In this document: in pieces, positions 11,156 to 23,212 of the stretch
Numbering within the stretch: the stretch's first letter is position 1
Layout: each line of letters starts with the position of its first letter
NCBI GenBank assembly: GCA_032690845.1
Contig: CM064417.1
Span: forward strand, 34,540,432 to 34,604,431
From: Eleusine coracana subsp. coracana
Lineage: Eukaryota > Streptophyta > Magnoliopsida > Poales > Poaceae
Length of the DNA: 64,000 nucleotides
Direction: 5' to 3'
Translations under genes and position numbers: made by a program
The notes under the pieces: model-generated
Databases searched by the model: none
What the model was told of the DNA's origin: nothing
What the model saw: only the letters and a program-made list of their open reading frames with translations

Positions 11156-13719
11156 GGTTTGCTTGTTGCCATAGGAGTGCGCAAGGGTTTACTATTTTCC
11201 ATGTTGAACCTCTTGAGAAGATCCTTGGTGTACTTTTCTTGATAGATGAAGTAGCCCTCTCTCAATTGCTTCACTTGAAAACCAAGGAACACATGGAGCT
11301 CTCCAATCGTAGACATTTGAAATTCCCTTGCCATCATTTCCCAGAACTCCTCATTGTACTTCTCATTTGTTGACCCATATATGATATCATCCACATAGAT
11401 TTGGCACACAAAGAGATCCTTCCCAACATGCCTTGTAAACAAGGTGCTCTCAATGCTTCCAATGGTGAATCCATTCTTGAGTAGGAAGTTCTTCAAATGT
11501 TCATACCATGTCCTTGGTGCTTGCTTGAGGCCATAGAGAGCTTTCTTCAATTTGTACACATGTCTTGGATGTTTAGGGTCCTCAAACCCCGGAGGTTGTT
11601 CCACATAGACTTTCTCATTGATCTCTCCATTCAAGAAGGCACTTTTCACATCCATTTGATAGAGCTTGAAGCCATTATATGATGCATAAGCAAGCACGAT
11701 TCGGATTGCCTCAAGATGAGCCACGGGAGCAAATGTTTCTTCAAAGTCAATGCCCGCCACTTGAGAATATCCCTTAGCCACTAGACGAGCCTTGTTCTTG
11801 ATAATTGCCCCTTTCTCATCTTGCTTGTTCTTGAAGACCCACTTGATGCCAACCATATTATGATTCTTGGGCCTTTCCACTAACTTCCATACTTTGCATC
11901 TCTGAAAGTTGTTCAATTCTTCTTGCATGGCAATAACCCACTTGTGATCATTCGTTGCCCCTTCCATTGTTGTGGGCTCAATCATGGATACGAAAGAGAA
12001 GTTCTCAATAGCAACAATGGCCTCATCATCATTTTCCTTATTGTTCACATAGTTGGGCTTGTATTGATTTCTCCTTGTCCGTACTCCTTGAGATGGACTC
12101 CCAATGATCAAATCCTGAGTATGGTCCTTGTTGATAGCTTTGGGTCTAGGATGATGTTCTTTTTGAGTGGAAGGTGGTCTAGGTGAAGTATATTGGGCAT
12201 CATGGATAGCTTGATCTCTTGAAATATGAGTATCTTGGATTCTTAGAGAGGTGGGAGAGTCACTCTTATGCTTTCTTGTTTTGGACTTGGAGCTTGAAGT
12301 GGCTGGTAGGGTGTCTTGTGAAGAGCTTGGAGAAGTAGCTTGTGGTGAAGTATGTGAGGAGGCTCGTGGCTCACTTCTCATTTGGATTTCCTCATCACTT
12401 GGTGGGTGAACTCTCACTGAATTTTGGGAGGAGCTAGAAGGTGTACTTGTGGCATTTTGGGTTGGTTCTTGCACCTCGGAGGAAAAGGTGGGTTGAGGTG
12501 GTGGAGTAGAGGGCCCATCAATATCACCATCATTGCCCTCATGGGGTAAAACCTTGCCCACGGGCATTTTTCTCATAACCTCCCTCATGGGTTCATCACC
12601 AATGTTCACTTCAAGAAATTCATCTCCCTTTTGAGAACCATTTGACTCATCAAATTTCACATCACAGGTTTCCTCCACACAACCTGTAGCTGAGTTGTAG
12701 ACCCGATATGCTTTAGAAGTTCCAGAGTATCCAACAAGTATGCCTTCATCTGTTCTGCTCTCAAACTTCCCGGGCTTCCTCCTCTTCTTGAGAATGTAGC
12801 AAGTGCAGCAAAAGACCCGAAAATAGGAAACATTCGGTTTCCGTCCAACCAATAGCGCATATGTAGTCTTCTTCAACAACCGGTGAAGATACACACGGTT
12901 GGAAGTGTAGCAAGCCGTGTTGATTGCTTCAGCCCAAAACCTCTCATGAGTCCTATACTCATCTAGCATAGCACGAGCAAGAGTGATGAGCATCTTGTTC
13001 TTTCTCTCTAGTACTCCATTCTGCTCGGGAGTATAAGTTGCGGAGAATTCATGCTTGATCCCTTTCTTGTCACAATACTCCTCCACTTTTGTGTTCTTGA
13101 ACTCTGTCCCATTGTCACTTCTTATCTTCACAATGCTAGCTTTGAATTCATTCTTTGCTATTCTTACAAATTTCCTAAAGATGTCACTAGCGTGAGACTT
13201 GTCCACAAGAAAGAAAGTCCAAGTGTATCTCGTGAAGTCATCCACAATCACCAAGCAATAGAGATTGCCTCCCAGACTCTTGTAATGTGTTGGCCCAAAC
13301 AAGTCCATCTGCAAGAGCTCCAGAGGACGAGATGTAGACATGAAAGACTTGGTGGGATGTGAAGATGCAACTTGCTTTCCAACCTGACAACCACTGCACA
13401 GTTTGTCCTTCTCAAAGGTCACATCCTTGATTCCATCAATCAGATTCCTCTTGACCACTTTTCTGAGCTGATTCATTCCAATATATGCCAGTCTTCTATG
13501 CCACAACCATCCCTTTGTTGCCTTAGTGAAGAGGCAAGTACTTCGTGGCATGTTACTTGATTTGAAGTCTGTGAAATACAAGTTCCCATGCCTCACTCCA
13601 TGAAATACTAGCCCTTTGTTTGAATTTTCAATCATTACACCATCCTCATCAAATGTGCACTTGAAACCCATATCACAGATTTGACCAATAGACAGGAGGT
13701 TGAAGTTGAGGGTTTCCAC
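11125..13719 (-). pseudogene. Integrase-reverse transcriptase part of the Copia element 1 polyprotein
   Basis: This 864-residue frame is the longest in the window. Near its start is the integrase zinc region (WHRRLAYIGMNQL ... CSGCQVGKQ), where the second His of the usual HHCC set is Tyr. The core contains QMDLFGP, KIRSDNGTEF and the Glu in EQNGVLERKN, so the D-D-E set is present. A Ser/Pro/Thr-rich linker follows (about residues 410-580). The reverse transcriptase then begins at VWKLVERPKNHNMVGIKWVF, with YQMDVKSAFLNGE, ALYGLKQAPRTWY and the catalytic YVDDIIYGS. It is part of a larger polyprotein whose gag and protease lie to the right and RNase H to the left, each in a shifted frame. Confidence 0.92.
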
Positions 13720-13745
13720 AAGATGCCCTTGGAGAGATGGAGGTC

Positions 13746-13905
13746 CTAAGTATTGGCCACCTTGCCTGATCCTCTGACTCTCCCTTTTGAGTTATCCCCA
13801 AAAGTGACCTTCTCATTGTCTTCGTCTTCATCAATGTTGGTGAACATGGTTGACTTTCTGGTCATATGTTGTGCACCCACTGTCAAGAATCTAATGAGTA
13901 CCTCC
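13746..13905 (-). pseudogene. Protease region of Copia element 1, broken at the active site
   Basis: The aspartic protease motif DSGCT is readable in one frame just after a TAG stop at about 13891, while the following HMT...MFTNIDEDEDNEKVTFGDN is in another frame. The two differ by a 2-base loss inside the motif. Copia proteases cut the polyprotein into its units; this copy could not do so. Confidence 0.75.
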
Positions 13906-15405
13906 ACTCTTGTAGTTGACCCTAGTGGCAGCCATAAGATAAGCACTAGAGGAAGAAGGGTTAGTATCCAAAGCATTACTTGATTGACTTGCACCAACCT
14001 CATCATGTCGAGCGATAAGTCCATCCTCATAGATAGGGATCCTTGAAATCCCTTCTCGAAGTCTCCTTCTGATGGGATAGTGAAGAGCACGATACCTCCA
14101 ATGTCCATGACCATCCCCCATGTGCACATTGTCGAGGTCGATATAATAATGGGGAGGATCATAGAGTCCAGTGACATGCTCAAGCACATGTCCCACTTGT
14201 GAGTGGAGCATAAGTATCATCTCCATTGCCCTCTCAATTGAGAGCTCATGCCTTTTGTTGACTACCTCCTCAAGTAAGAAACCCCTCTTAGGAGTTGTGA
14301 TTTGCAAGAGGAGTCTATCAATCACTTCATATGATGGGATCCTCCGAAGACCTCTGAATGAGTTTATCCTACATATAATATCATAAATGCTTAAGAGAGT
14401 ATTACAAAGGTCATCATTCGGATTTCTCACAAATTCACCAAGTTGAAAGATGAGATCCTGTTGGTGAGCTCAACGAAGATGCCAAAGTCAATCCTGTGGC
14501 GGAGGAGGTCGAGGCGCCGGAGCCGTAGTGGTGAGATTGATCATCTCCAATGACCGTGTGAGCATTGTTGTTGGCGCTTCCCCTACACCAATGCGTGGTC
14601 CACCCGAAGTGCTTGGAGTAGAACATGGAATGACACTTGAGGTAGAGCTTGATGAAGCGCCTGATGAAGAGTTTGGTGTAGGTATTGATCCGGAAGGGTT
14701 GTAGAAGCTACTGCAAGGCAATCTTGTGGAGGGATCAAAGAAGTTTGAGCTTGAAGCTACTTCTTTCCCTTTTCTTGAGGATGCTCCATTGTTCATCTTG
14801 CAAGTCTTCTCCCCAGTCCAACTTGCGGTTGTCTTCTCATCATCAAAGAGCAACCCAATCACATCCTCGACGGAGAGACCCTTCTCCTTGATGAGATCAA
14901 TGGTGATGTAGAGGAGCTTGCTTCTAGGGAGCAAGGTGAGGATCTTCTCGACTATCATGATCTTGGGAAGTTCAAAAGTAGTTGTTCCAATCCTGTCCAC
15001 AATATCTCGCAAGCGAATAAGAGAGTCAAGTAAGTCCTTATTCTCAATAGCACAAAAAGCAAAAAACTCCTCAACAAGTGTATCACAAGCATGACCAATA
15101 AAAGACTCACAATCATCATCATCACTAGTCATACTAGAAGAGCAAGCAAGATCAAGAGAGCCAACATCACCAATCATCACATTAGGCACACTAGTATAGC
15201 AACCTATCAAATTATCACTAGTAGAATCTAGGCACTCACTAGAACTAGGCATATCCACCCAATCATCATCATATTCATGATCATCGGTAAAGGTATTGGC
15301 AAAGTACACAAGTGTGTCCATCAACTCATCCGGAATCATGGCATTTAGGTAGCTTTTTAAGCGATCCTTCCATGAGCCATGACCCGGCCCCGAATGGGAT
15401 GACAT
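13891..15405 (-). pseudogene. Gag region of Copia element 1, with two similar core segments
   Basis: A 305-residue frame (15405-14488) starts MSSHSGPGHGSWKDRL just inside the primer site and is followed by a 179-residue frame (14430-13891) reaching the protease. The first has an acidic Ser/Asp-rich middle, then LLDSLIRLRDIVDRIG and KGLSVEDVIGLL, then a Ser-rich tail. The second contains LLSIYDIICRINSFRG, IPSYEVIDRLLLQITTPKRG and ELSIERAMEMIL. The two cores align in spacing (D-I-V/I-x-R-I ... V-I/E-x-x-L ... LS-x-E), so the gag may contain two diverged copies of one module. The frames are separated by a shift at about 14460. No zinc knuckle is evident. Confidence 0.6.
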
Positions 15406-15460
15406 CCCAACTCAATACAGTCACTACTCAAGGCGGTTAAGTCCTATATTGAGCACTTGG

Positions 15461-15471
15461 CTCTGATACCA
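15461..15471 (-). promoter_or_regulatory. Primer binding site of Copia element 1
   Basis: The plus-strand CTCTGATACCA reads TGGTATCAGAG on the minus strand, the usual complement of the 3' end of plant initiator tRNA-Met. It sits directly beside the LTR end at 15474, fixing element orientation and the LTR boundary. Confidence 0.88.
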
Positions 15472-15473
15472 CT

Positions 15474-17363
15474 TCAAAGGATCGAGCAATCGAGAGGGGG
15501 GGGGGGTGAATTGGGAACTCAAACTATGTACCTAGTTTTACCAATTTCTAAAACCAACCACTCAAACAACACCTATGCAATTCTAGTGGTGATCACACTC
15601 ACAAGATAATCCTATGAAAGGAAAGACAATCTAAGCATACTAGTGGATCACACAAAAGGCACACAACTCCTATGCAAGCTAGTAATCAAAGAACACGCGG
15701 AAGCACACAACAAGCTAGCAAAGGAGCCTACTCATGCAGAGCTACTAGATCATCAAGAACATGGAAGGCACACAAGCATGAGTAGCATGGTACATACTAG
15801 GGTGATCAATCAAGCCAAAGCAACTCCTATACATGCTAGTGATCAAGTGTAAGCTAAGCACAACTAGCAAGTAGAGAAGCCTATTCATGCAAGTCTACAA
15901 GCAATCAACTAGAGCATGGTAAGCATATAAGCATGAATATCACGGTATGTAAATGCAGAAAGTAATGCATCAAAGTAAGGAGTAGAGTAAGAGATGGCTC
16001 ATGATTTTTTCTCGAGGTCTCGCAAGGATGGCGCCTTCCCCTACTCCTCGTTGGACCACTCTCACCGGAGTCCTGGTCCCTCCCTCCACCAATGTGGAGT
16101 TCTCGGAGTGAAGACACAGTACGCGTCACCGCTGCCACCAAGGCACAAGCTCGCCATCCTCGAGAACCTGTCGGACTCCCCAAGCCGACACGGGCGCACA
16201 CTAGCGATGCCCCTTTCACCGGCGAGCTCAAACCATGTACAAACGTGTGATGACGTTCACAACCAATCACGATAGGCTCGATCACCGATACCTAACCGGT
16301 CTAGGTCTCACCATAGACCAAGAGTAACAACCTAGATCATACCCTCAAGGACACCCTAGCCTTAGATGTGAAAGTTCGCTCCTTGTTACTCTCACAAGCA
16401 CTCTTAAGATATGCAATATCTCACCTAGTGCTCTCCTCTTTTCCTCTTGGACCTTACCAAATGCTCTCAAGTATTCCACTGGCCAAGTGAGGTCTCCAAG
16501 ACCCCAGCAATGAAGTTATATAGGCTTCCAACCTCCAACTAGCCGTTGCTCCACAAAATCAGCTTTCTGGGCCTACTGACCGGACTGTCCGGTCACTGCT
16601 AACCTGAGCACCAATGGCTCTGCCCTGCTGAAATCCTGTACTGACCGGACCGTACGGTAAGTTGACCGGACTGTCCGGTACGTTTCTTTCTCCAGTCCAG
16701 AAACATTTTCAACGCTTGCTTCCTCGCTACCCAGAGTCACTTGTACAGACCAGACCGTCCGGTCTGTAGACCGGATCATCCGGTCTTCACAACCTCAACT
16801 TTGGTAGTTTTCTCGCTTCTTCGCTGTAAGTCCCAGACAACTTCACCTAGTGACCGTACAGTCCGGTCACCATTGACCCCTCTGTCCTGTCACTATGTCC
16901 AGAAGCTAAAACTTGTCGTCTTCACTTGACTTTGTTTTCCGGCTTCTCCGAACAGCTCCTTGGCTTCTCCATTGTCATCTAGTGCCTGTGATTTCACCGA
17001 GCAACCTTGCATATCACCGACTAGATATGACCTAAGAGAAATGACCTAGACCCCCTTGATAGTCCGGTTTTTCCTATGGACTCAAAGTCCTAACAACTAG
17101 ACAAGTGTTCCAAACACATTCTCCACAGCTTGTCCTTAGCCTTGATCCATCTCCATCAACCCTTGGACTCCATCAAGCTCATCAAGCCTCCATGCTTGTG
17201 GTCATTGTCATCAATCGCCAAGGCAACCATCAATGATCATCATGAGATAGATAAAGTTTCCTACATGCACAACAGTCATGTAAACATTAGTCACATTTCA
17301 TGTTTGTCATTCATCAGCAAAACATCATACCTTGAGGTGACCTTAATGGTCATGATCCTTACA
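15474..17363 (-). repeat. Right (5') LTR of Copia element 1
   Basis: It closes GATCCTTACA at 17363. At its left edge the expected TGAAAGG reads TCAAAGG, one substitution at the terminal dinucleotide. Between about 16577 and 16870 it holds several palindromic GACCGGACTGTCCGGTC-type motifs, compatible with the repeated palindromes described in Sirevirus LTRs. The stretch 15619-16660 has no counterpart in the left LTR. Confidence 0.88.
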
Positions 17364-18062
17364 ACCCGAAAGGCGCATTTCTTGGGATTCAACTTCATCG
17401 AGTATCGCCTCAGGTTGTCAAATGTCTCTGCCAGGTCAGAGAGAAGTTCTTCAACGTTCTGAGTCTTCACCACAATGTCGTCGACGTATGCTTCTGCATT
17501 CTGACCGATGTGAGTTTCGAGACAGCGTTGAATACCATGTTGGTAAGTCATGCCAACATTTTTCAGACCGAACGACATAGTAATGTAGCAATAGGCGCCG
17601 AAGGGAGTCATAAAGGAAGTCTTGATTTGATCTTTGACTTTCAGTGGGATCTGGTGATAGCCAAAATAGGAATCTAGAAAGCTTAAAAGCTCACATCCGG
17701 CTATTGAGTCTACGATCTGATCAATGCGTGGCAGAGCGAAAGGGTCCTTGATACAGACCTTGTTCAAATCAGTATAATCAATGCACATACGTCACTCTTT
17801 ATTCTTATTTGGTACAAGAACTAGATTGGCCAGCCAATCTGGATGATACACTTCCTTTATAAAATTGGCATCTAGAATCCTAGCTCACTCCTTCTTCATG
17901 GCATCCTTGCGATCTTGTACAAATCTTCTAAGACGTTGCTTGAGGGGTGTAGCCCCAGGAGGCACCCTTAATTCATGCTCAATCATTTCCCTAGGAACTC
18001 CCGACATGTCAGAGGGCTTCTATGCAAAGATGTCCCTATTTTCTGGAGGAAAAGAGTGAGCG
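17364..18062 (-). pseudogene. 5' half of the Tat reverse transcriptase
   Basis: The minus strand reads MCIDYTDLNKVCIKDPFALP, then SFLDSYFGYHQIPL, FMTPFGAYCYITMSFGLKN and the catalytic box EAYVDDIVVKT, ending KLNPKKCAFRV at the insertion point. Upstream phrases such as IKEVYHPDWLANLVLVPNKN (about 17850) belong to the same domain but are separated by a stop near 17793. The duplicated target bases at 17364-17368 mark the join to the piece at 8314. The catalytic YVDD is intact. Confidence 0.88.
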
Positions 18063-18262
18063 CAAGTTCCTATTTCTCTCTGAGATTGGCCCCTGCATAA
18101 GTGACCTTAGTAGGGTCCAGGGTTGAGCTGTATCTCCTTGGTCTTGACGTCGTCCGTTTGGAGCTTCTTCTTGTTGGGCTTCTTCATGGGGACCTCCGTA
18201 TCAGTCTTCATCTCATTGTCGACTGCCTTCTAGATCTCTAGCTGGTCGGACAGCATCAACAG

Positions 18263-18775
18263 TTAGTTGGCCAACTCACAACTCAGCACATCGCAATCAA
18301 AAGAGTTCCAAAGATCAGAGTGGAGGGAGATGATTCCTTTGAGGCCTGACATATTCAAAGTGAGGTATGGATAGTGCGGGACCGCCATGAATTTCACCAT
18401 CGCTGGTCTATCATTAATAGCATGGTAGGCAGACCCGAAGTCGACTGCTTGGTTTATCACGCGCTCGGTCCTATAGTTCTCTAGGGTGCCAAATGTGACA
18501 GGCAAAGTGATTTGCCCTATCGGAACCGAGGTCTTTCCCACCCCAATCCCATGGAAAGGAGAAGTACTAGGTTTGAGGTTGTTGATCGTCAAGCCTAGCT
18601 CTTTGAGGGTCTTGGTGAATATCAAGTCGATACTGCTTCCTTCGTCGATGAGTACTTTGTTGAACTTGACCTCCTTCATCCTTGCCAGGAGTACGAGTGG
18701 ATAGCAGCCTGGCTTGGGCACGTGCTTGGGATGATCCAGCTGATCAAAAGTAATCAGGATTTTAGACCAGCTCAT
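18263..18775 (-). pseudogene. Protease region of the Tat element
   Basis: A 170-residue open stretch contains KVLIDEGSSIDLIFTKTL, the Gypsy aspartic protease motif with Glu in place of the usual Gly after the catalytic Asp. It is followed by HGIGVGKTSVPIGQITLPVTF. It sits between gag (right) and reverse transcriptase (left), as expected. The changed Gly could impair activity. Confidence 0.75.
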
Positions 18776-20827
18776 GTACTCGGGAGCAGCGGATTCTACT
18801 GAGTTAATCTCTCATAGCTCCAACTTTTGCTTGCGCTTGGACATGTAGGCATCTGGTCCTCCAAAAATAAAGTTGACCTCCTTTCGGTGTTCCTGGAACT
18901 CTCTCTCTTCGTCCTTGTCGTCACTGTCATCAGCCTTGTCCTTGCCGATGCTTCTTGGTGGATCTTTGGCCACATTTAGTGCGGTTGTCGTAAGGCCCTT
19001 CAGACAATAGCAGTCTTTTGCTTTGTGATTTCCCATGGGATGCCATAGGCACGGGCCACTCAGCAAGTCGTCCATGGTTCGCTGGTTCATCCATGGATTC
19101 TACCTTGATCGGTTTGCAGCAGCAACCATGTTGTCGGTCTTTCTCTTCTTGTCCTTCTTGGAGGACTCTAACTTGTCCTCGCACTTCTCTTTCCCCTTAC
19201 TGCGGATATTGTATAGAGCCGACTCCCTTGAAGCATACTTGTACACAATCTCGAAGCACTCCGGAGTTGTGAGATCGAGGTTATGATTCCACCGACCGAT
19301 CTCCCAAACTAGGTCATCACTCTGCAACCCTCCTTGGAAGGCAGTAATGATCTACTGATCCGGGACATTGGGGATCTCCATCTTTTTGGCACATGAATGC
19401 TTGATAAAGTCGCGCAGGGACTCATCGGACTTCTTCTTAAGTCGGGTGAGGTCGAAGTGGTTGCCCAGACGGTTGTAGGTAGCTTGGAAGATCTGAATGA
19501 ACTGCTTGTTGAGCTCTCCCCAATTAGAGATGGACTTCTCAGGGAGAGATGTGAGCCAAACCGAACGGCTGGCTCAAGGCAGACCGGCAGATAATTGGCC
19601 ATCACGTAGGTGTCTCCCCCTACAGACCGAATAGCTGTGCTATAGAACTGGAGCCACTCCTTTGGATTGGTCTAGCCATCATAATTTTTGATGGCGATTG
19701 GCTTGAAACTCCTCGGGAACTTGCACCTGCGCAGCTCGGGAGTGTAAGCCTTTATTCCATCAAACTCCTCGTCGGTCGGTGATGGGGTCTTGCGCTGACG
19801 TTCTGGAGATCGTGAGATTGAGGGAGTACGACGCAATGGTGCGGACCCACATCATCATCATGGCGGCAACGGCGGTTGTCCTTGCTGTGGTTTTTGTGCC
19901 AGTCCCGATCATCATAACGACGTCGGTCGTCGCGGTTATCCCTTAGAAGTGGATCACGCCGATCTTCTCATCGGTCTTCCCGACAGTGGTCATCCCTCTG
20001 GTCAAACCGCTCTTCTTCATAGCAGAGATTGTCTCCAGCACGCTCTTCATATTGAGAGTTGATGACTTGTCAAAGGTCACGAGTGCCAAGAGAATCTCTC
20101 AGATCATGACGTCCTCGGTGTCCATGTGTAGTAGCGTGGCTAGAGCTGGCCACCGACTGGGGTGGCTCTCTGGCCGCGTCTTGAACGGCAGTTGCTTTAA
20201 GCATGGCCACTGCCTTCTTCATCATGGGAGTATGATACGCCTTATTAGCCGTCAAGCTATCAAGTAACGTCTACGCCCCAGAGATGTTATTTTACAGGGT
20301 GTCGTAGACCTTGATACCATCCATCTCAATCTCTAGCACCCCGAGATTCAACTGTCACGCGAGAAGAGACCCCCGTGATCCTCTCGGTCGGCGATGATGA
20401 TCGCCTGATGTGGCCTCTCCCTCGTGTCTTCTTCATCTCGGGTTCCTTCTTCATTGTTCGCCAGCGGATTTTCCACCAGGTTGACCATATTTATCATCAA
20501 TGGATATGCGCAAGAAGTTCCATCTAATTCCTCATCAAAGGAGCGGACTGACTTTGAATCATACCCGGTGGGTAGGTCAGTTCTGCCGAATCCGAGTGGT
20601 ACTAGGGCTAGGATTAGATCTGACGCACCCGGGGATCACGCCATTGAGTTGGCTGCGGTAGGGTCAGAACGATGTTTCTCCATGCCCAGCGCTCCATCAG
20701 CGTCCACGGCGAAGTCAAGTGATCCGAAGGAAATCTTAAAGTCCGGTGAAAACTGGATGTTGGGAATCTCTACCATCGAAGTCAATGATGAATCCCGGCG
20801 TGCCTTGTCCCCATATTGGTGCGCCAA
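18776..20827 (-). pseudogene. Gag region of the Tat element, fragmented
   Basis: The stretch from just inside the primer site to the protease holds only short minus-strand frames. One near the 5' end (20827-20636) begins MAHQYGDKARRDSSLTS next to the primer site. A second group (19605-18812) includes basic segments and LWHPMGNHKAKDCYCLKG, which resembles a retroviral-type zinc region. Gag would package the element's RNA in a particle. Too broken for a reliable model. Confidence 0.55.
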
Positions 20828-20828
20828 C
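20811..20828 (-). promoter_or_regulatory. Likely primer binding site of the Tat element
   Basis: Directly inside the right LTR the minus strand reads TTGGCGCACCAATATGGG, of the TGGCGC... form seen at this place in Tat elements. The tRNA is not assigned here. Confidence 0.5.
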
Positions 20829-21219
20829 TATCAAGACTTGATCTCAGCAATATATTTATAGGGCTCCATCAGGATTAAGAACTCGATGGTTACGACACAA
20901 GACGCCAAGTTATACAGGTTTGAGCCCTCTTGATGAGAGTAAAAACCCTATGTCCTGTGTTCTATGGTTTGTATTGCAATGAACTCTGGTGTGATTGTTG
21001 TGTCACGTCTCTCCCTTGATGGGAGGTTCCTTCCACCTTATATATCCGGTCGGCAGGAGGTACATGAAGAGTCCTACTCGTAATCTATAAGGATAAACAT
21101 AAGAAGTCTATCTCTAATTGTCTTGCATTCCAAGCTGACTCAGTCGGTTTCCTTATTCATAGGTCACCCGGTCATTTGCCAACTTAAGCCTAGCTATGGA
21201 TTCTGGTAAGTATTCCACA
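20829..21219 (-). repeat. Right LTR (5' LTR) of the Tat-type Gypsy element
   Basis: It matches 1187-1580 and closes with ATTCCACA. The opening dinucleotide is TA where the left LTR has TG. CTTTT follows at 21220-21224. Confidence 0.88.
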
Positions 21220-21224
21220 CTTTT

Positions 21225-23212
21225 CAACGTAGCTCCGTTTCGGGCGATTCTTGCACCCACATGATCGTTCCGACAAGAGGAACCTTTTGCCACCCACCAT
21301 AATTCTACTCCTGTCATAATATTTTCCATTCTCCCCCCTAAACATTCTGCCTTCACTACTCGACCTCTGATTCCACTGATTCTATCACCACTGACCTTCA
21401 GAGACCCAACCTACCCAAATCATACCCCGTAAACCCGAATCCACCAAGTTCCAACCTACCTAAATCCTCCCCTGGTATACACCGAACCTCCCAAATATTC
21501 TATCTGGAGTTTTAATTGGAGTGTTGATTGTTCCTTATTTATTTTATTTTCTTCGTGCTAGTGTCACGTGCCATAGCATGCGAAAGACCTGAGGAGCCCG
21601 ATGCTGGAGATGAAACCCGAATGCCCAAGTCTCAGGACGGACTCCGCCACCGTTACGTGAAGCAACGTAAACCACGATGTTTATGGATTTAGCATTGCCA
21701 GGCAAGCTCTAACTTTCCTTAATCATATTTATCCCACCTAAGTAGACTACAACCTACTTAGAGCCCACTCTTTATTGCATGCTCTCTTGAGTGCTATTGT
21801 TGATACTTGCTTGCATGATTAATACCTACTTGCGTATCAGTAACTCTGTTATCATTACCGCAACCCCTCCTTGTCTGCCATACCCTACCACCTCATAAGC
21901 CCCACATACACCGACATTAGATGCCGAATGTACGGAATGCTATTATGCTTAGAAGCGCTTAGGAACCCCGCAATGTTGCAATACCATATTACATACTTCT
22001 ATTTCAAAAATGGGTGAAAAAGTGTTTGGTGGTGTGCGTATAGTACGATATGGGTGGGTGGTAGACCAACTGTGTGAAGGTGAAGTTGGGTGGGATGTAC
22101 TTGGTCGTCGGCGAGACTCCTTAAGTACTGGTGCAGAGTACTTGGTGATGGTGTCTTCGATGCGGGTCCACCTGTCATGGACGAGTGCTCACCCTGCCGC
22201 ATAGGGATTGATAGCGAGACCTCAACTTGCTAATACTTTCAGTGCGACCACAGAACCTATATGGGCAGGACTAACATGGAACCTAGGTTACGCAGTAAGG
22301 AAGTGTCACCCAGCGAAGTAGGAACGGACTCAGGGGTTGGTTTTGGTGCAAGTGGTGATAAGTCCAGTACTTGGCAAGAATATGATATGACTGTGTCATT
22401 GTTGGTGATATGACTGTGTGTCATCGTTGGTGATATGACAGTGTGTCATAGTTGTAGAACCCTTGAGATCCGTGGTGGACTTATGGGCGCGCCTTGATGA
22501 AGTAAGAGCCTTATGCACTTACTTGCAAAGCGTGCATAGCCTATGGGTATAGCGTACTGAGCTCTATAGAGTTATTAATTAAATCATTTGGATGTCTATT
22601 GTCACTGGTCATGACACATCAAATCATTGGGCTCTCGTTGATTAGCCAATCCCCTTGATGTGTGAGTGGGTGAAGTGGTACACGTGTTTTGGAAGTGCAA
22701 GGTTTGGATGGTGGAGATCCATTCCTTTTAAAATCTACTGGAACTTGTGGGAATGATTTGTACTCCCTCTAGGGCCAACCTACTAAAATATTGACAGGTC
22801 CCCACTTCCTTGAAATCTATTCTTGGTAGACCCCGCATGTTTAGCCGCTAGCACAAATGACAAACCCCTGACCTACCTCCTTGCTACAACCTCAATGCAT
22901 GATTATACCCTTGAGTAGTGTCAGTGCTTGTTGAATACCTTATGTACTCACAGTTTGTTAATTGTGGTTTTTAGCGAATGAACCCCAGGAGAGTAAAAGA
23001 AGTAGGGTTTCGTCGTATGCTCAAGTTTGCTTGTGGATGTGAAGTGAACCAGTTCCTGTTTGGTAATTTAGCCATGCTTGGTAAGTCATCCGTATATCCT
23101 CATATTTTTGTATTATATGGATTTGAGATAATCTGTATGTGCATACCAACTATTTATCTAGGGATTGGTACAGGATGCACAGGGACGCCCTCGGAGAAGG
23201 GAGGACGTCACA
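21225..23212 (+). repeat. Right part of the long LTR-like repeat split by the Tat element
   Basis: Non-coding DNA continuing the sequence at 1-1186. It contains a short tandem repeat of 'tgatatgactgtgtgtcatcgttgg' type (about 22384-22450, two and a half units). It ends GGAGGACGTCACA at 23212, where recognisable Copia coding sequence begins at once. Many plant Gypsy LTRs begin TGTGACATCCC and end with the complementary GTCACA, so 23212 is a plausible LTR end. No open frame here deserves a call. Confidence 0.45.

Larger units (their letters stand above)
8315..17363 (-). mobile_element. SIRE/Maximus-type Ty1/Copia retrotransposon 1, nested in the Gypsy element
   Basis: The element is bounded by LTRs (8315-9146 and 15474-17363) and a 5-bp target duplication with one mismatch. 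On the minus strand the order is 5' LTR, a primer site matching initiator tRNA-Met, gag, protease, integrase, reverse transcriptase, RNase H, then a 1.3-kb non-coding region with several polypurine tracts, and the 3' LTR. Integrase before reverse transcriptase defines Copia. The multiple polypurine tracts and long LTRs with palindromic motifs are known traits of the Sirevirus/Maximus group. The frame is interrupted in protease, RNase H and gag, so the copy is not autonomous. Confidence 0.9.
1187..21219 (-). mobile_element. Tat-type Ty3/Gypsy LTR retrotransposon, degenerate, with a nested Copia element
   Basis: This is a complete but decayed Gypsy element on the minus strand, bounded by LTRs of 394 and 391 bp and a CTTTT target duplication. 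Read on the minus strand, the order is right LTR, primer site, gag, protease, reverse transcriptase, RNase H, a second RNase H, integrase, a non-coding and antisense-gene region, then the left LTR. The Pol order with integrase last defines Ty3/Gypsy. The extra RNase H and the antisense gene downstream of integrase are known features of the plant Tat lineage. A 9.05-kb Copia element (8315-17363) splits the reverse transcriptase; without it the element would be about 11 kb. Many stops and frameshifts make it non-autonomous. The LTRs differ at many positions by eye, so insertion is old. Confidence 0.9.

Noticed and set aside
8315..17363. Envelope-like gene in the 3' region of Copia element 1
   Set aside because: SIRE-type elements sometimes carry one, but 9147-10444 has only short frames and purine tracts, so none is supported.
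22384..22450. Possible CRISPR-like or regulatory tandem repeat
   Set aside because: Only two and a half direct units without spacers in plant LTR-like DNA; a simple tandem repeat.
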